Source: Candidatus Pacearchaeota archaeon
Lineage (GTDB): Archaea; Nanobdellota; Nanobdellia; Pacearchaeales; GW2011-AR1
Direction: 5' to 3'
NCBI GenBank assembly: GCA_023133415.1
Contig: JAGLWM010000011.1
Coordinates: forward strand, 1-39,953
DNA length: 39,953 nt
The position numbers and the translations under genes are program-made. Below, one piece after another: positions 32,501 through 39,151 of the stretch. Under the pieces are notes generated by a model. That model was not told the DNA's origin and searched no databases. It worked only from the letters and a program-made list of their open reading frames with translations. Numbering within the stretch: position 1 is the first letter of the stretch; every line of letters starts with the position of its first letter.

Positions 32501-32586
32501 TTACGCGAAAAGAACAGTCCGTCTGTGGCAACGGTGTTTGCGAGGAAGGAGAGGACGAAAAGAATTGTCCGGAAGATTGTCAATAA
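29533..32586 (+). CDS. large membrane-anchored double glycosidase-like protein with three Cys-rich motifs
   Basis: A 1017-aa protein. It has an N-terminal helix (about 4-25), Cys motif CGDGICEAGENEKNCPEDC (about 32-50), then a GH-A-like barrel with WEIWNEPDNQ (acid/base) and IWITETSLF (nucleophile). A second Cys motif lies at about 432, followed by another barrel-like domain with LQIESEAENEW and MMWADDMTSG, where the nucleophile may be replaced by Asp. A beta domain like the end of protein 1, an Ig-like domain and a terminal Cys motif (CGNGVCEEGEDEKNCPEDCQ) close it. Likely an extracellular polysaccharide-acting or binding protein. A Shine-Dalgarno-like aagaggag precedes its ATG. Confidence 0.8.
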   Translation: MNKKLLLIIVGIILLIGIIGGIWLYLQKGKCGDGICEAGENEKNCPEDCKVESHPEQTQFGFNVLWWEQLDLQKQEEVLAHLKKLRVDWVRIPFYWDNFIEPKKGEFNFEKADKMIKAFCENDINVLLIAGGSPDWSTKCDNRGGAKPPENVSDYVNFISEAASRYESDCVAWEIWNEPDNQPYWGCSPPNAQEYMDLLKPTYKIIKEKNPEAIVVGGAILIQFLNNPNYAYLDELLKLELLKYSDVVSVHIYPRENIDFITDFDNSMKQVKKRIDKYGGSEIWITETSLFSKRFSEQKLIELLLDKGLIPSQIKELSKIPLCKFAFTPPHTPGEILKKIEVKDEIYNRCGAPFGLTLADISFLSEQFLVDAQNQQADFLERLYEISSQYRTFWFQLYDIAFSQGIMTKEFNSKLAYDRLLSLVEEEAICGNGVCEDGENEKNCPEDCGITLITGRFGVDGADRRYLQTIAEIGDGESGQNGVNWGSIELINNQTGKHYYDWKLADVFFERIKASGREIQITLRIADWALERDESIQVTDPATGKKHGANIRLKPEYISNFRAFIKEFVRRYQTINLQIESEAENEWINAEGYIEALCIAKQSAKEINPQIQIMSGGFNMFVFFSLTPIQQAECLKNPLVKQKLNFIKEFIAKSKDNQECFDVLTVHPNRDYKDIPPMVEWFNQEMASHGYQKMMWADDMTSGHWLSGPFTSKEEKNILQKLEQDDPEAIQWYKEEQAKLLVKKIVTSFVSGLEKIYLSTDVDWANYHMSEWRHMGLLESNGNSKQSFYTYKLIVSKLDGFTKAEKLNDYAYEFTFIDKAPVFVLWNENGETTIDLSSHISTQNAEITHIVTELDDNNNPIYLPDEIVSASSIQISETPIFVEETGGIPQECELTSANWSTLEVVEGNIVSLKVKGGNCDGQTASLTVWKDDLIGDESVEVNPISIVFDGDSATGTWTAEWQEDGIGNPEYYFIAEVGGGEIKSEGLLRVTRKEQSVCGNGVCEEGEDEKNCPEDCQ

Positions 32587-32604
32587 AATTTAAGAGGAGA
32601 TAAC

Positions 32605-32911
32605 ATGAACAAAAAACTATTACTAATCATTGTAGGAATAATTCTTATAGCCGGAATTATTGGAGGCATTTGGTTGTATTTTCAAAAAGGAAAATGCGGC
32701 GATGGAATTTGTGGGGCAGGGGAAAATGAAAAAAATTGTCCTGAGGATTACAAGGTTGAACCTCATCCAGAACAATCTCAATTTGGGTTCAATATTCTTT
32801 AGTGGGAGCAATTAAATTTGCAAAAGCAAAAAGAGGTTTTCGCGCATCTCAAAAAAACTCAAAGTTGATTGAGTAAGAATTCCATTTTATCGGGATAATT
32901 TCATAGAGCTA
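32605..32911 (+). pseudogene. truncated copy of the 1017-aa protein's start
   Basis: This opens exactly like the 29533 gene (taacatgaacaaaaaactatta..), including the helix and CGDGICGAGENEKNCPED, but the last motif Cys is Tyr. A Trp codon has become TAG at 32800-32802 and a later extra A shifts the frame. Homology ends near ttcatagagc (about 32911). No product beyond 65 aa is possible. Nothing recognisable lies from here to 33030. Confidence 0.88.
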
Positions 32912-33067
32912 ATCATCGAAAACAGTCTCTCTAAAATTATGTTAGGATTCACTTTGGCCTACGATATTTTGACAAGAAGTATAAGAGATTGAGACTGAAA
33001 ACACGCCACAAAATAATATACAATCCATCGCAATAGTGTTTATAAATTTAGATTAAGTTTTTGTGTT

Positions 33068-33115
33068 ATGATTATTGGAATTACCGGAACTTTGGGTGCA
33101 AGGAAGGGGACTACG
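33068..33115 (+). pseudogene. very short 5' relic of the P-loop/deaminase gene
   Basis: ATG plus about 15 codons (MIIGITGTLGARKGTT) match the start of the intact gene at 33232, but with P-loop Gly changed to Arg. Unrelated GC-rich sequence with heptamer repeats (33127-33147) then interrupts it. It retains the family promoter (tgtttataaattta, about 33042-33055). The intact copy follows with a different, weaker upstream region. Confidence 0.8.
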
Positions 33116-33231
33116 CTTTGCGTGGTATTCGGCATTCGGCATTCGGGCGCTTCGCTGTTTGGAAGGACGACTTTGTCGTCCAACTTGGGCAACTGGCAAG
33201 AACATAATTTTAAAGATAGTGGGGATTTATT

Positions 33232-34290
33232 ATGATTATCGGGATTACCGGAACTTTAGGTGCGGGGAAGGGAACGATTGTTGAACATCTTCTAAAAAAG
33301 AATTTTAAACATTTTTCGGTGCGGGAATTTTTGGTTGATGAGATTTTGAAGAGAGAACTGGAATCAAATCGGGAAAATATGGTTTTAGTTGCAAATGATT
33401 TGAGAGCAAAATTTGGTCCGAGTTATATCGTGGAAGAGTTATATACGAAAGCAAAAAACACCAAAGGAGATTGTGTTATTGAGAGTTTACGGTGTCCGGG
33501 CGAAGTTGAAGCATTGAAGGAAAAAGAGGATTTTGTTTTGTTTGCGGTTGATGCAGATGTTGAAACGAGATATTCGAGAATTTTTGAGCGGGCTAGTGAA
33601 ACTGACAGGATTTCGTTTGACGAATTTGTAGTGCAGGAGCAGAAAGAAATGATTTCAAGTGATCCGAATAAACAAAATCTTTCAAAGTGTATTGAGATGG
33701 CTGACCATTGTTTTAAGAATGACTGGACGGTTGCTGAGTTGCATAAAAAAGTTGAGAAAGTTTTGGAGACTAAAAGTTTTGGGACTATAGAAGATAGTGG
33801 ACAGAAAAAAAGTGAACATGTCCGTCCAAGTTGGGATGAATATTTTATGAAAATGGCTTCATTAGTTGCTGAGAGAAGTGCATGTATTAGGCATAATATT
33901 GGAGCGGTTGTCGTTAAGGGTAAAAGGGTCTTAACAACGGGATATAATTCGGCGGCTAAGGGTATGCCGCATTGTACGGATGTTGGCTGTTTAAGGGATG
34001 AGTTGGGGATTTCTTCTGGGGAAAGACACGAAATTTGTAGAGCAATCCATGCTGAGCAAAATGCGATTATACAAGCGGGGGTTCATGGGGTTAATATCGA
34101 TGGAGGGGTGATGTATTGTACGCATACTCCGTGTATGATTTGTGCGAAGATGATTGTAAATGCAGGTATAAAGGAAGTGATTAGTTATCATAATTATGCA
34201 GATTCTGCTGCCAGAAATTTTTTGAGAGAAGCTGGGATTATATTAAGGAAAATTAATAGACCATCTGGGGAAATAAAATTTAAAGATTAG
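33232..34290 (+). CDS. P-loop kinase-like domain fused to dCMP deaminase
   Basis: A 352-aa protein. Residues 1-about 185 form a P-loop domain (GTLGAGKGT at 7-15, VREFLVDEIL, VIESLRCPGEVEAL) like dephospho-CoA/adenylate kinases. Residues about 200-350 form a deoxycytidylate deaminase with zinc motifs AIHAEQNAI and THTPCMICAKMIVNAG. It would turn dCMP into dUMP for ThyX. The same order occurs in yeast Dcd1 and in the AvcD-type antiphage deaminases, so a defence role is an alternative, though no AvcI-like toxin RNA or partner is evident. Fragmentary copies of its 5' end lie at 24476 and 33068. Confidence 0.88.
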   Translation: MIIGITGTLGAGKGTIVEHLLKKNFKHFSVREFLVDEILKRELESNRENMVLVANDLRAKFGPSYIVEELYTKAKNTKGDCVIESLRCPGEVEALKEKEDFVLFAVDADVETRYSRIFERASETDRISFDEFVVQEQKEMISSDPNKQNLSKCIEMADHCFKNDWTVAELHKKVEKVLETKSFGTIEDSGQKKSEHVRPSWDEYFMKMASLVAERSACIRHNIGAVVVKGKRVLTTGYNSAAKGMPHCTDVGCLRDELGISSGERHEICRAIHAEQNAIIQAGVHGVNIDGGVMYCTHTPCMICAKMIVNAGIKEVISYHNYADSAARNFLREAGIILRKINRPSGEIKFKD

Positions 34291-34358
34291 TGGAATAAAA
34301 ATATTTATTTACGCGTGGAATTTGATACATTAATAAAGAGTTAATTCTTATTAAAATT

Positions 34359-35129
34359 ATGAAAGAAGAAAAATGGGAGATGGCTTTGAATAAATTTATT
34401 GTACCTTGGAAAAACAACAAAGAGGTGAGTGGAATTATTATTTGCGGAAGTTATATTACAGGTAACCCAACAAAGCATTCTGATATTGATATTTATGTAG
34501 TTTTAAAAAAGGGTTGCAGGTGGAGAGAAAGAGGAAATGAAATTGTAGATGGAATCTTAATGGAATATTTTGCGAATCCTCCAGAACAGATTGAGAAATA
34601 CCTTGAGGGCGATTTTAAAAAACGAAGACAGATTGATGCACATATGTTTCACACTGGAAAAATTATATTGGATAGAGAAGGTGAATTAGAAAGATTAAAG
34701 AAACTATCAAAAAAATACTTGAATAAAAAATTTGAGAAAATAACTCCTTATATGTATGAATTGGGAAAATACGATCTTTTTGATATGTCTGATAATCTAG
34801 AAGAAGTATATTTCAGGAAAACTCCAGATTTTAATTTTGTATACTTTAATTTTCTTGAAGATGCTTTTTCAATATATTCTGAATTTTTGAGGTATCATCA
34901 AATAGGAGAAAATAAAATTTATAGATTCTTAACTGATAAAAAAGACAGGAGTAAATATTTGATATCTGATTTTCCGGACAAAGTCTTTTTGAAAAATTTT
35001 GTTTTAGCAATAAAAGAAAAAAACCAAAAGAAGATGTTAAGAAGATTTGTTGAGCTGTCAAAGTATATTCAAGACAAAATGGGCGGTTTTAATATAGACG
35101 GATGGAAGTTTAAATCCAATGTAGAATAA
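34359..35129 (+). CDS. MNT-type nucleotidyltransferase-domain protein
   Basis: A 256-aa protein. Residues about 22-50 carry the pol-beta nucleotidyltransferase signature IICGSYITGNPTKHSDIDIYVVL (GS...SDxD), with a possible third acidic residue in ILMEYF. The C-terminal part is helical and basic. Relatives include aminoglycoside nucleotidyltransferases and MNT antitoxin-like AMP transferases; no HEPN-like neighbour is visible, so a toxin-antitoxin pair is not supported. Codons are A-rich. It is the last gene of the accessory region before tRNA-Lys. Confidence 0.8.
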   Translation: MKEEKWEMALNKFIVPWKNNKEVSGIIICGSYITGNPTKHSDIDIYVVLKKGCRWRERGNEIVDGILMEYFANPPEQIEKYLEGDFKKRRQIDAHMFHTGKIILDREGELERLKKLSKKYLNKKFEKITPYMYELGKYDLFDMSDNLEEVYFRKTPDFNFVYFNFLEDAFSIYSEFLRYHQIGENKIYRFLTDKKDRSKYLISDFPDKVFLKNFVLAIKEKNQKKMLRRFVELSKYIQDKMGGFNIDGWKFKSNVE

Positions 35130-35236
35130 TCTATACCAAACAGCCTAAAAATCAATCAACAGCAACGATAAGACATAAACTTTATTTTTGATTTAGTTTT
35201 TCTCAAAGCGTTTTGTTTGTCCCCGATTTGTCGTGC

Positions 35237-35260
35237 GTTCAAATGGCCCCAGGGGGATTT
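35237..35260. repeat. tRNA-Lys 3'-end repeat, copy A
   Basis: gttcaaatggccccagggggattt is identical to 35415-35438, which spans the 3' end of tRNA-Lys. Similarity extends about 19 bp further left (ccccgatttgtcgtgc versus ccccgacttgtcgtat). This is att-like. The 290-nt gap 35130-35421 otherwise holds copy B and the tRNA 3'-flank inverted repeat, and no gene. Confidence 0.8.
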
Positions 35261-35306
35261 AGATCACCAGATCACCTACTGGGTGAACCCTGTGTTTCAA
35301 ATCCTC

Positions 35307-35327
35307 AATGGCCCCAGGGGGATTTTA
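35307..35327. repeat. tRNA-Lys 3'-end repeat, copy B
   Basis: aatggccccagggggatttt repeats the tRNA-Lys 3' end a third time, between copy A and the intact tRNA. Confidence 0.75.
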
Positions 35328-35334
35328 CTCAAAC

Positions 35335-35389
35335 TTCACTCTAAAATTTTGTCAATTTTATTTTTTTCTTTAGACAAAATTCGAGCAAA
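35335..35389 (-). repeat. 3'-flank module of tRNA-Lys with inverted repeat
   Basis: ttcactctaaaattttgtc and gacaaaattcgagcaaa, separated by 19 nt, recur from the 3' flank of tRNA-Met at the window start (15-nt spacer there). The arms aattttgtc/gacaaaatt can pair. Confidence 0.7.
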
Positions 35390-35421
35390 GATTTTCGCCC
35401 CCGACTTGTCGTATGTTCAAA

Positions 35422-35496
35422 TGGCCCCAGGGGGATTTGAACCCCCGACACCTGGATTAAAAGTCCAGTGCTCTGACCAGGCTGAGCTATGGAGCC
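35422..35496 (-). tRNA. tRNA-Lys(TTT)
   Basis: The minus-strand cloverleaf has acceptor GGCTCCA/TGGGGCC with discriminator A, D-arm GCTC..GAGC, anticodon arm CTGGA-CTTTTAA-TCCAG with anticodon TTT, and T-arm GGGGG-TTCAAAT-CCCCC. No intron is seen. Its 3' end points towards the accessory region and is duplicated there twice, as expected for an integration target. Confidence 0.95.
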
Positions 35497-35702
35497 ATAT
35501 TGGTTTATGAGAAAATTTACTTTAAAAAACTATTTGTTATAATATTTTGTATTTTGGTTATATGTTTTGTTCTCGATAAAAACTTTTAATTTTTGTATTA
35601 AAGATATTTTGCTTCGAACTACTTTAGAATAATAAAAGTCGAAAGGTTTTTAAAGGAAGTTTTGATATTTTTGTTATCTAAAGGAATATTCTAAAAAGTA
35701 AG

Positions 35703-35897
35703 ATGCACATACTCCAACCAAAGCACACGAAATTGACCAAGAAAGACGTCGAAGAACTTCTTGAAAGGCTCAATATTGCTTTGGTGCAGTTGCCCAAGAT
35801 TTCTAAGAAAGATCCCGCGTTGCTTGAGGGTTATGAGATGGGTGATGTCGTGAAGATTTCGAGGAAGGATGAAGAGTATTATAGGGTTGTGATTTAA
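35703..35897 (+). CDS. rpoH: RNA polymerase subunit H (Rpb5-like)
   Basis: A 64-aa protein, slightly shorter than most archaeal RpoH (about 75-80 aa). It corresponds to the conserved C-terminal domain of eukaryotic Rpb5: a start like HTKLTKKDVEELLERLNI, QLPKISKKDPALLEGYEMGDVVKISRKD, and the ending YYRVVI. The gap before it (35497-35702) contains AT-rich, promoter-like sequence including tttttaaagg, consistent with the polymerase-operon promoter. rpoB starts 1 nt after its stop. Confidence 0.95.
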   Translation: MHILQPKHTKLTKKDVEELLERLNIALVQLPKISKKDPALLEGYEMGDVVKISRKDEEYYRVVI

Positions 35898-35898
35898 T

Positions 35899-38800
35899 AT
35901 GGCCGAACATGTACTTGTTAAGGAATTTTTGAAAAGTCATTCTTTAGTTGAGTCGAATATTACATCGTTTAATAATTTTATTGAAAAAAGAATGCAGGAA
36001 ATTGTGACGGAGCTTAGTGATTCGTTGCCGAGTGAGGACTTTGAGATTAAGCTTGGGAAGATTCGTGTTGGTAAGCCAAATATTGTTGAGTCGGATGGTT
36101 CTTCGCGACCTATTACTCCGGCGGAAGTTAGATTGAGGAAGTTGACTTATTCTGCTCCGATTTGGATGGAGATGATGATTAATTATGCTGGACAGGTTGA
36201 AACTGAAGAGGTTGAATTGGGTCGGATTCCCGTTATGGTTAAGAGTCGGAGTTGTAATTTGGAGAGGATGAGTGAGGAGGAGTTGATTAAGAATTATATT
36301 GATCCTAAGGATAACGGTGGGTATTTTTTGATTAACGGGAATGAGAGGGTTATGATTATGGCGGAAGAGTTGGCGTCGAATCAGACTTTTGTGGATTGGC
36401 AAAAGATTAAGGATAGGTTGATTTTAAGGATGTTTTCGCAAAGAGGTGCTTATAAGATTCCGATTTCTTTAGTTGAGAGTCTGGAGGGGATTTTGGAGAT
36501 TTCGTTTTCTAGGTTTAGGGATATCCCAGCGATTGTTTTATTGAAGGCTTTGGGGATTACGAGTGATGCAGATATTGTGAAGTTGATTGGGAAGCAGACT
36601 GATAGTTTGGTTGTGAATTTGTATGAGTATGCAGATATTGGGAATGTTAATGACGCGTTAATGTGGATTGCAGAGAAGAGTGGTTTGCAGGGGACGAACA
36701 AGGAAATGTTGGACCGTGTTAAGCAGAGGACGGATTCGTATTTTTTGCCACATATTGGTTTAGGTAAGAAGGATAGGGTAGAGAAGGCTCGAACGCTTTG
36801 TAAGTTTATTAAGCAGTTTTATATTGCGAAGGAGAATCCGACTGAAGCGATGACTGATAAGGATCATTATGCGAATAAGAGGGTTCGGTTGTCTGGGGAT
36901 TTGTTGTCGGATTTATTTAGGGTTAATATTAATATTCTTTTGAGAGAAGTTCAGCATACTTTGCAGAAGACGGTTAAGAGACGAAAGTTCTATTCGATTA
37001 AAACTATTGCTAAGTCGACTTTGTTTACGCATCGTGTTGAGTCGGCGATTGCGACTGGTTCTTGGATTGGCGAGAGGAAGGGGGTTACGCAGAATATGGA
37101 TAAGAATAATTCGTTTGCGATTATGAGTCAGTTACAGAGGGTGACTTCAACTTTGCCTGGGGAGCAAGAAAATTTGGCGGCTAGGACTGTTCATCCTACA
37201 CATTATGGAAGATTTTGTCCTATTGAAACTCCAGAAGGTACTGAGATTGGTTTGAGGAAAAATTTGGCTTTGTTAGCTCGTGTTTCGACTAGAACGACGA
37301 TGGGATATGAAGAAGTTATGAGAGTTTTGAAGGAAGCTGGTATTAAGGAAGAAGGCGAGATGGATGTTTTTTATAATGGGCGGTTTATTGGGGCGACTAA
37401 TGATATTGAAACTTTTTTGAAGAATGTTAAGAATGAGAGGAGAGAGGGGCGGTTGCCAGTTGAGATGTCGATTCGGTTTGATAAATTTTTGGATGCCGTT
37501 TTTATTAATTCAGAGATTGGTCGGGTGATTAGACCATTGATTATTGTTGAGAATGGTGAGTCAAGGTTAAAGCAAGAGCATATTGAGTTGGTTAGGCAAG
37601 GGGCATTGAGTTGGAGGAATTTGTTTGAGAAGGGGATTTTGGAATATTTAGATGCGGCCGAGGAGGACGATTGTTATGTTTGTATAGATGAGGATGATTT
37701 GACGAATGAGCATACGCATTTGGAGATTGATAAGATAGATATTTTTGGTGCGAGTGTTTCGTTGATTCCATTTGGAAATCATGATCCTCCTGCTCGTATG
37801 GTTAAAGGTGGCTCAAGGGCTTATCGTCAGGGTCTTGGTCTTTATGCAGGGAATTTTCCGGTGAGGATTGATACTGATGTTTCGATTTTGCATTATGCGC
37901 AGAAACCTTTGGTTAGAAGTTTTACTTATGATACGCTTAATGTCCATCCAGTTGGACAGAATGTTGTTTTGGCGGTTATGCCTTATGAGGGTTATAATAT
38001 GGATGATGCTGTTGTATTGAATAGTGGTTCGGTTGATCGTGGTTTTGGTCGGAGTTCAAGATTGAAGCCTTATGTTTCGATTGAGTTGAATTATGCAGGT
38101 GGTTTGAGGGATGAAGTTTGTGTGCCGGATAAAGATGTTTCTGGTTATAGAACTGAGGAAAGTTATAGGTTTTTGGAAGATGATGGCATTGTTTATCCTG
38201 AGGCTGAGATGAATGAGGGTGAGGTCGTGATTGGAAAGATTAGTCCACCTAAGTTTTTAAGTGAGGCTCGTGAGATTTCGATTCAGACGAAGAAGGAGAA
38301 TTCTACTGCGCTTCATCAGGAAGAGATTGGAACTGTGGATGCGGTTTTTGTTACACACGATAAGGAAGGAAATAGAATTATTCAGATTAGGACGAGAGAG
38401 CTTCGTATTCCTGAGATCGGGGATAAATTTTCGGTACCTCATGGTCAGAAAGGTATTGTCGGTATGATTGCTGAAGAAGAGAATGTTCCTTTTTGTGTTA
38501 GCGGTATTAAGCCGAATATTATGTTTAATCCTCATAGTATTCCTTCTCGTATGACGGTTGCTTATTTGATGGATGTTTTGGCTGGGAAGGTTGCTGCTTT
38601 GAGCGGTTCGATTGTGGATGCTACGGCGTTTTCGGGTGAGACTGTTAGTAATTTGGAGGATGGCTTGAAGAAGCTTGGGTTTAGGGCGAATGGGAAGGAA
38701 GTTATGTATAATGCGATTACAGGGGAAAGGATGCCGGTTAAGATTTTTGTTGGCAATATGTTTTATTTGAAGTTAAAGTATATGGTCGCGGATAAGATGC

Positions 38801-39150
38801 ATGCTCGTGCTTCAGGAAAGATTGCTCTTTTGACTAGGCAACCGATTGCTGGTCGTGCTCGTGGTGGGGCTTTGAGATTGGGTGAGATGGAGCAGGAGGC
38901 CTTGGTTGGGCATGGTGCGTCACTATTGTTGAAGGAGCGGTATGATTCGGATAAGGTTGTGATTAATATTTGTAGTAAGTGCGGTTCGATTGTTATTGAT
39001 GATCAGGTTCATAATAAGAGAGTTTGTTCGCTTTGTCATTCGAATCAGGTTGAGCCGGTTGAAGTTAGTTACGCGTTTAAGTTATTGATTGAGGAATTGC
39101 AGGGGTTGCATTTATTAACTAAATTTGAGCTGAAGAATAAGTACGAATAA
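35899..39150 (+). CDS. rpoB: RNA polymerase subunit B, unsplit
   Basis: This is the second-largest catalytic subunit. It is a single 1083-aa chain, not split into B' and B''. Recognisable blocks include NGNERVMI, RVRLSGDLL, the GRFCPIETPEGTEIGLRKNLAL region near the active centre, PYEGYNMDDAVVLN, EIGDKFSVPHGQKGIVG, PHSIPSRMTVAYLMD and the C-terminal zinc site CSKCG...CSLC. No intein is seen. It is flanked by rpoH and rpoA' with gaps of 1 nt each, the standard archaeal operon order. Codons are G/T-rich, typical of the core genes here. Confidence 0.98.
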   Translation: MAEHVLVKEFLKSHSLVESNITSFNNFIEKRMQEIVTELSDSLPSEDFEIKLGKIRVGKPNIVESDGSSRPITPAEVRLRKLTYSAPIWMEMMINYAGQVETEEVELGRIPVMVKSRSCNLERMSEEELIKNYIDPKDNGGYFLINGNERVMIMAEELASNQTFVDWQKIKDRLILRMFSQRGAYKIPISLVESLEGILEISFSRFRDIPAIVLLKALGITSDADIVKLIGKQTDSLVVNLYEYADIGNVNDALMWIAEKSGLQGTNKEMLDRVKQRTDSYFLPHIGLGKKDRVEKARTLCKFIKQFYIAKENPTEAMTDKDHYANKRVRLSGDLLSDLFRVNINILLREVQHTLQKTVKRRKFYSIKTIAKSTLFTHRVESAIATGSWIGERKGVTQNMDKNNSFAIMSQLQRVTSTLPGEQENLAARTVHPTHYGRFCPIETPEGTEIGLRKNLALLARVSTRTTMGYEEVMRVLKEAGIKEEGEMDVFYNGRFIGATNDIETFLKNVKNERREGRLPVEMSIRFDKFLDAVFINSEIGRVIRPLIIVENGESRLKQEHIELVRQGALSWRNLFEKGILEYLDAAEEDDCYVCIDEDDLTNEHTHLEIDKIDIFGASVSLIPFGNHDPPARMVKGGSRAYRQGLGLYAGNFPVRIDTDVSILHYAQKPLVRSFTYDTLNVHPVGQNVVLAVMPYEGYNMDDAVVLNSGSVDRGFGRSSRLKPYVSIELNYAGGLRDEVCVPDKDVSGYRTEESYRFLEDDGIVYPEAEMNEGEVVIGKISPPKFLSEAREISIQTKKENSTALHQEEIGTVDAVFVTHDKEGNRIIQIRTRELRIPEIGDKFSVPHGQKGIVGMIAEEENVPFCVSGIKPNIMFNPHSIPSRMTVAYLMDVLAGKVAALSGSIVDATAFSGETVSNLEDGLKKLGFRANGKEVMYNAITGERMPVKIFVGNMFYLKLKYMVADKMHARASGKIALLTRQPIAGRARGGALRLGEMEQEALVGHGASLLLKERYDSDKVVINICSKCGSIVIDDQVHNKRVCSLCHSNQVEPVEVSYAFKLLIEELQGLHLLTKFELKNKYE

Positions 39151-39151
39151 G

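Noticed and set aside
34359-35129. MNT/HEPN toxin-antitoxin pair
   Set aside because: The nucleotidyltransferase has no adjacent HEPN-like gene; it is followed by the tRNA-Lys repeat region.
35217-35510. 97-aa plus-strand ORF over tRNA-Lys
   Set aside because: It is antisense to a well-formed tRNA and across its 3'-end repeats.
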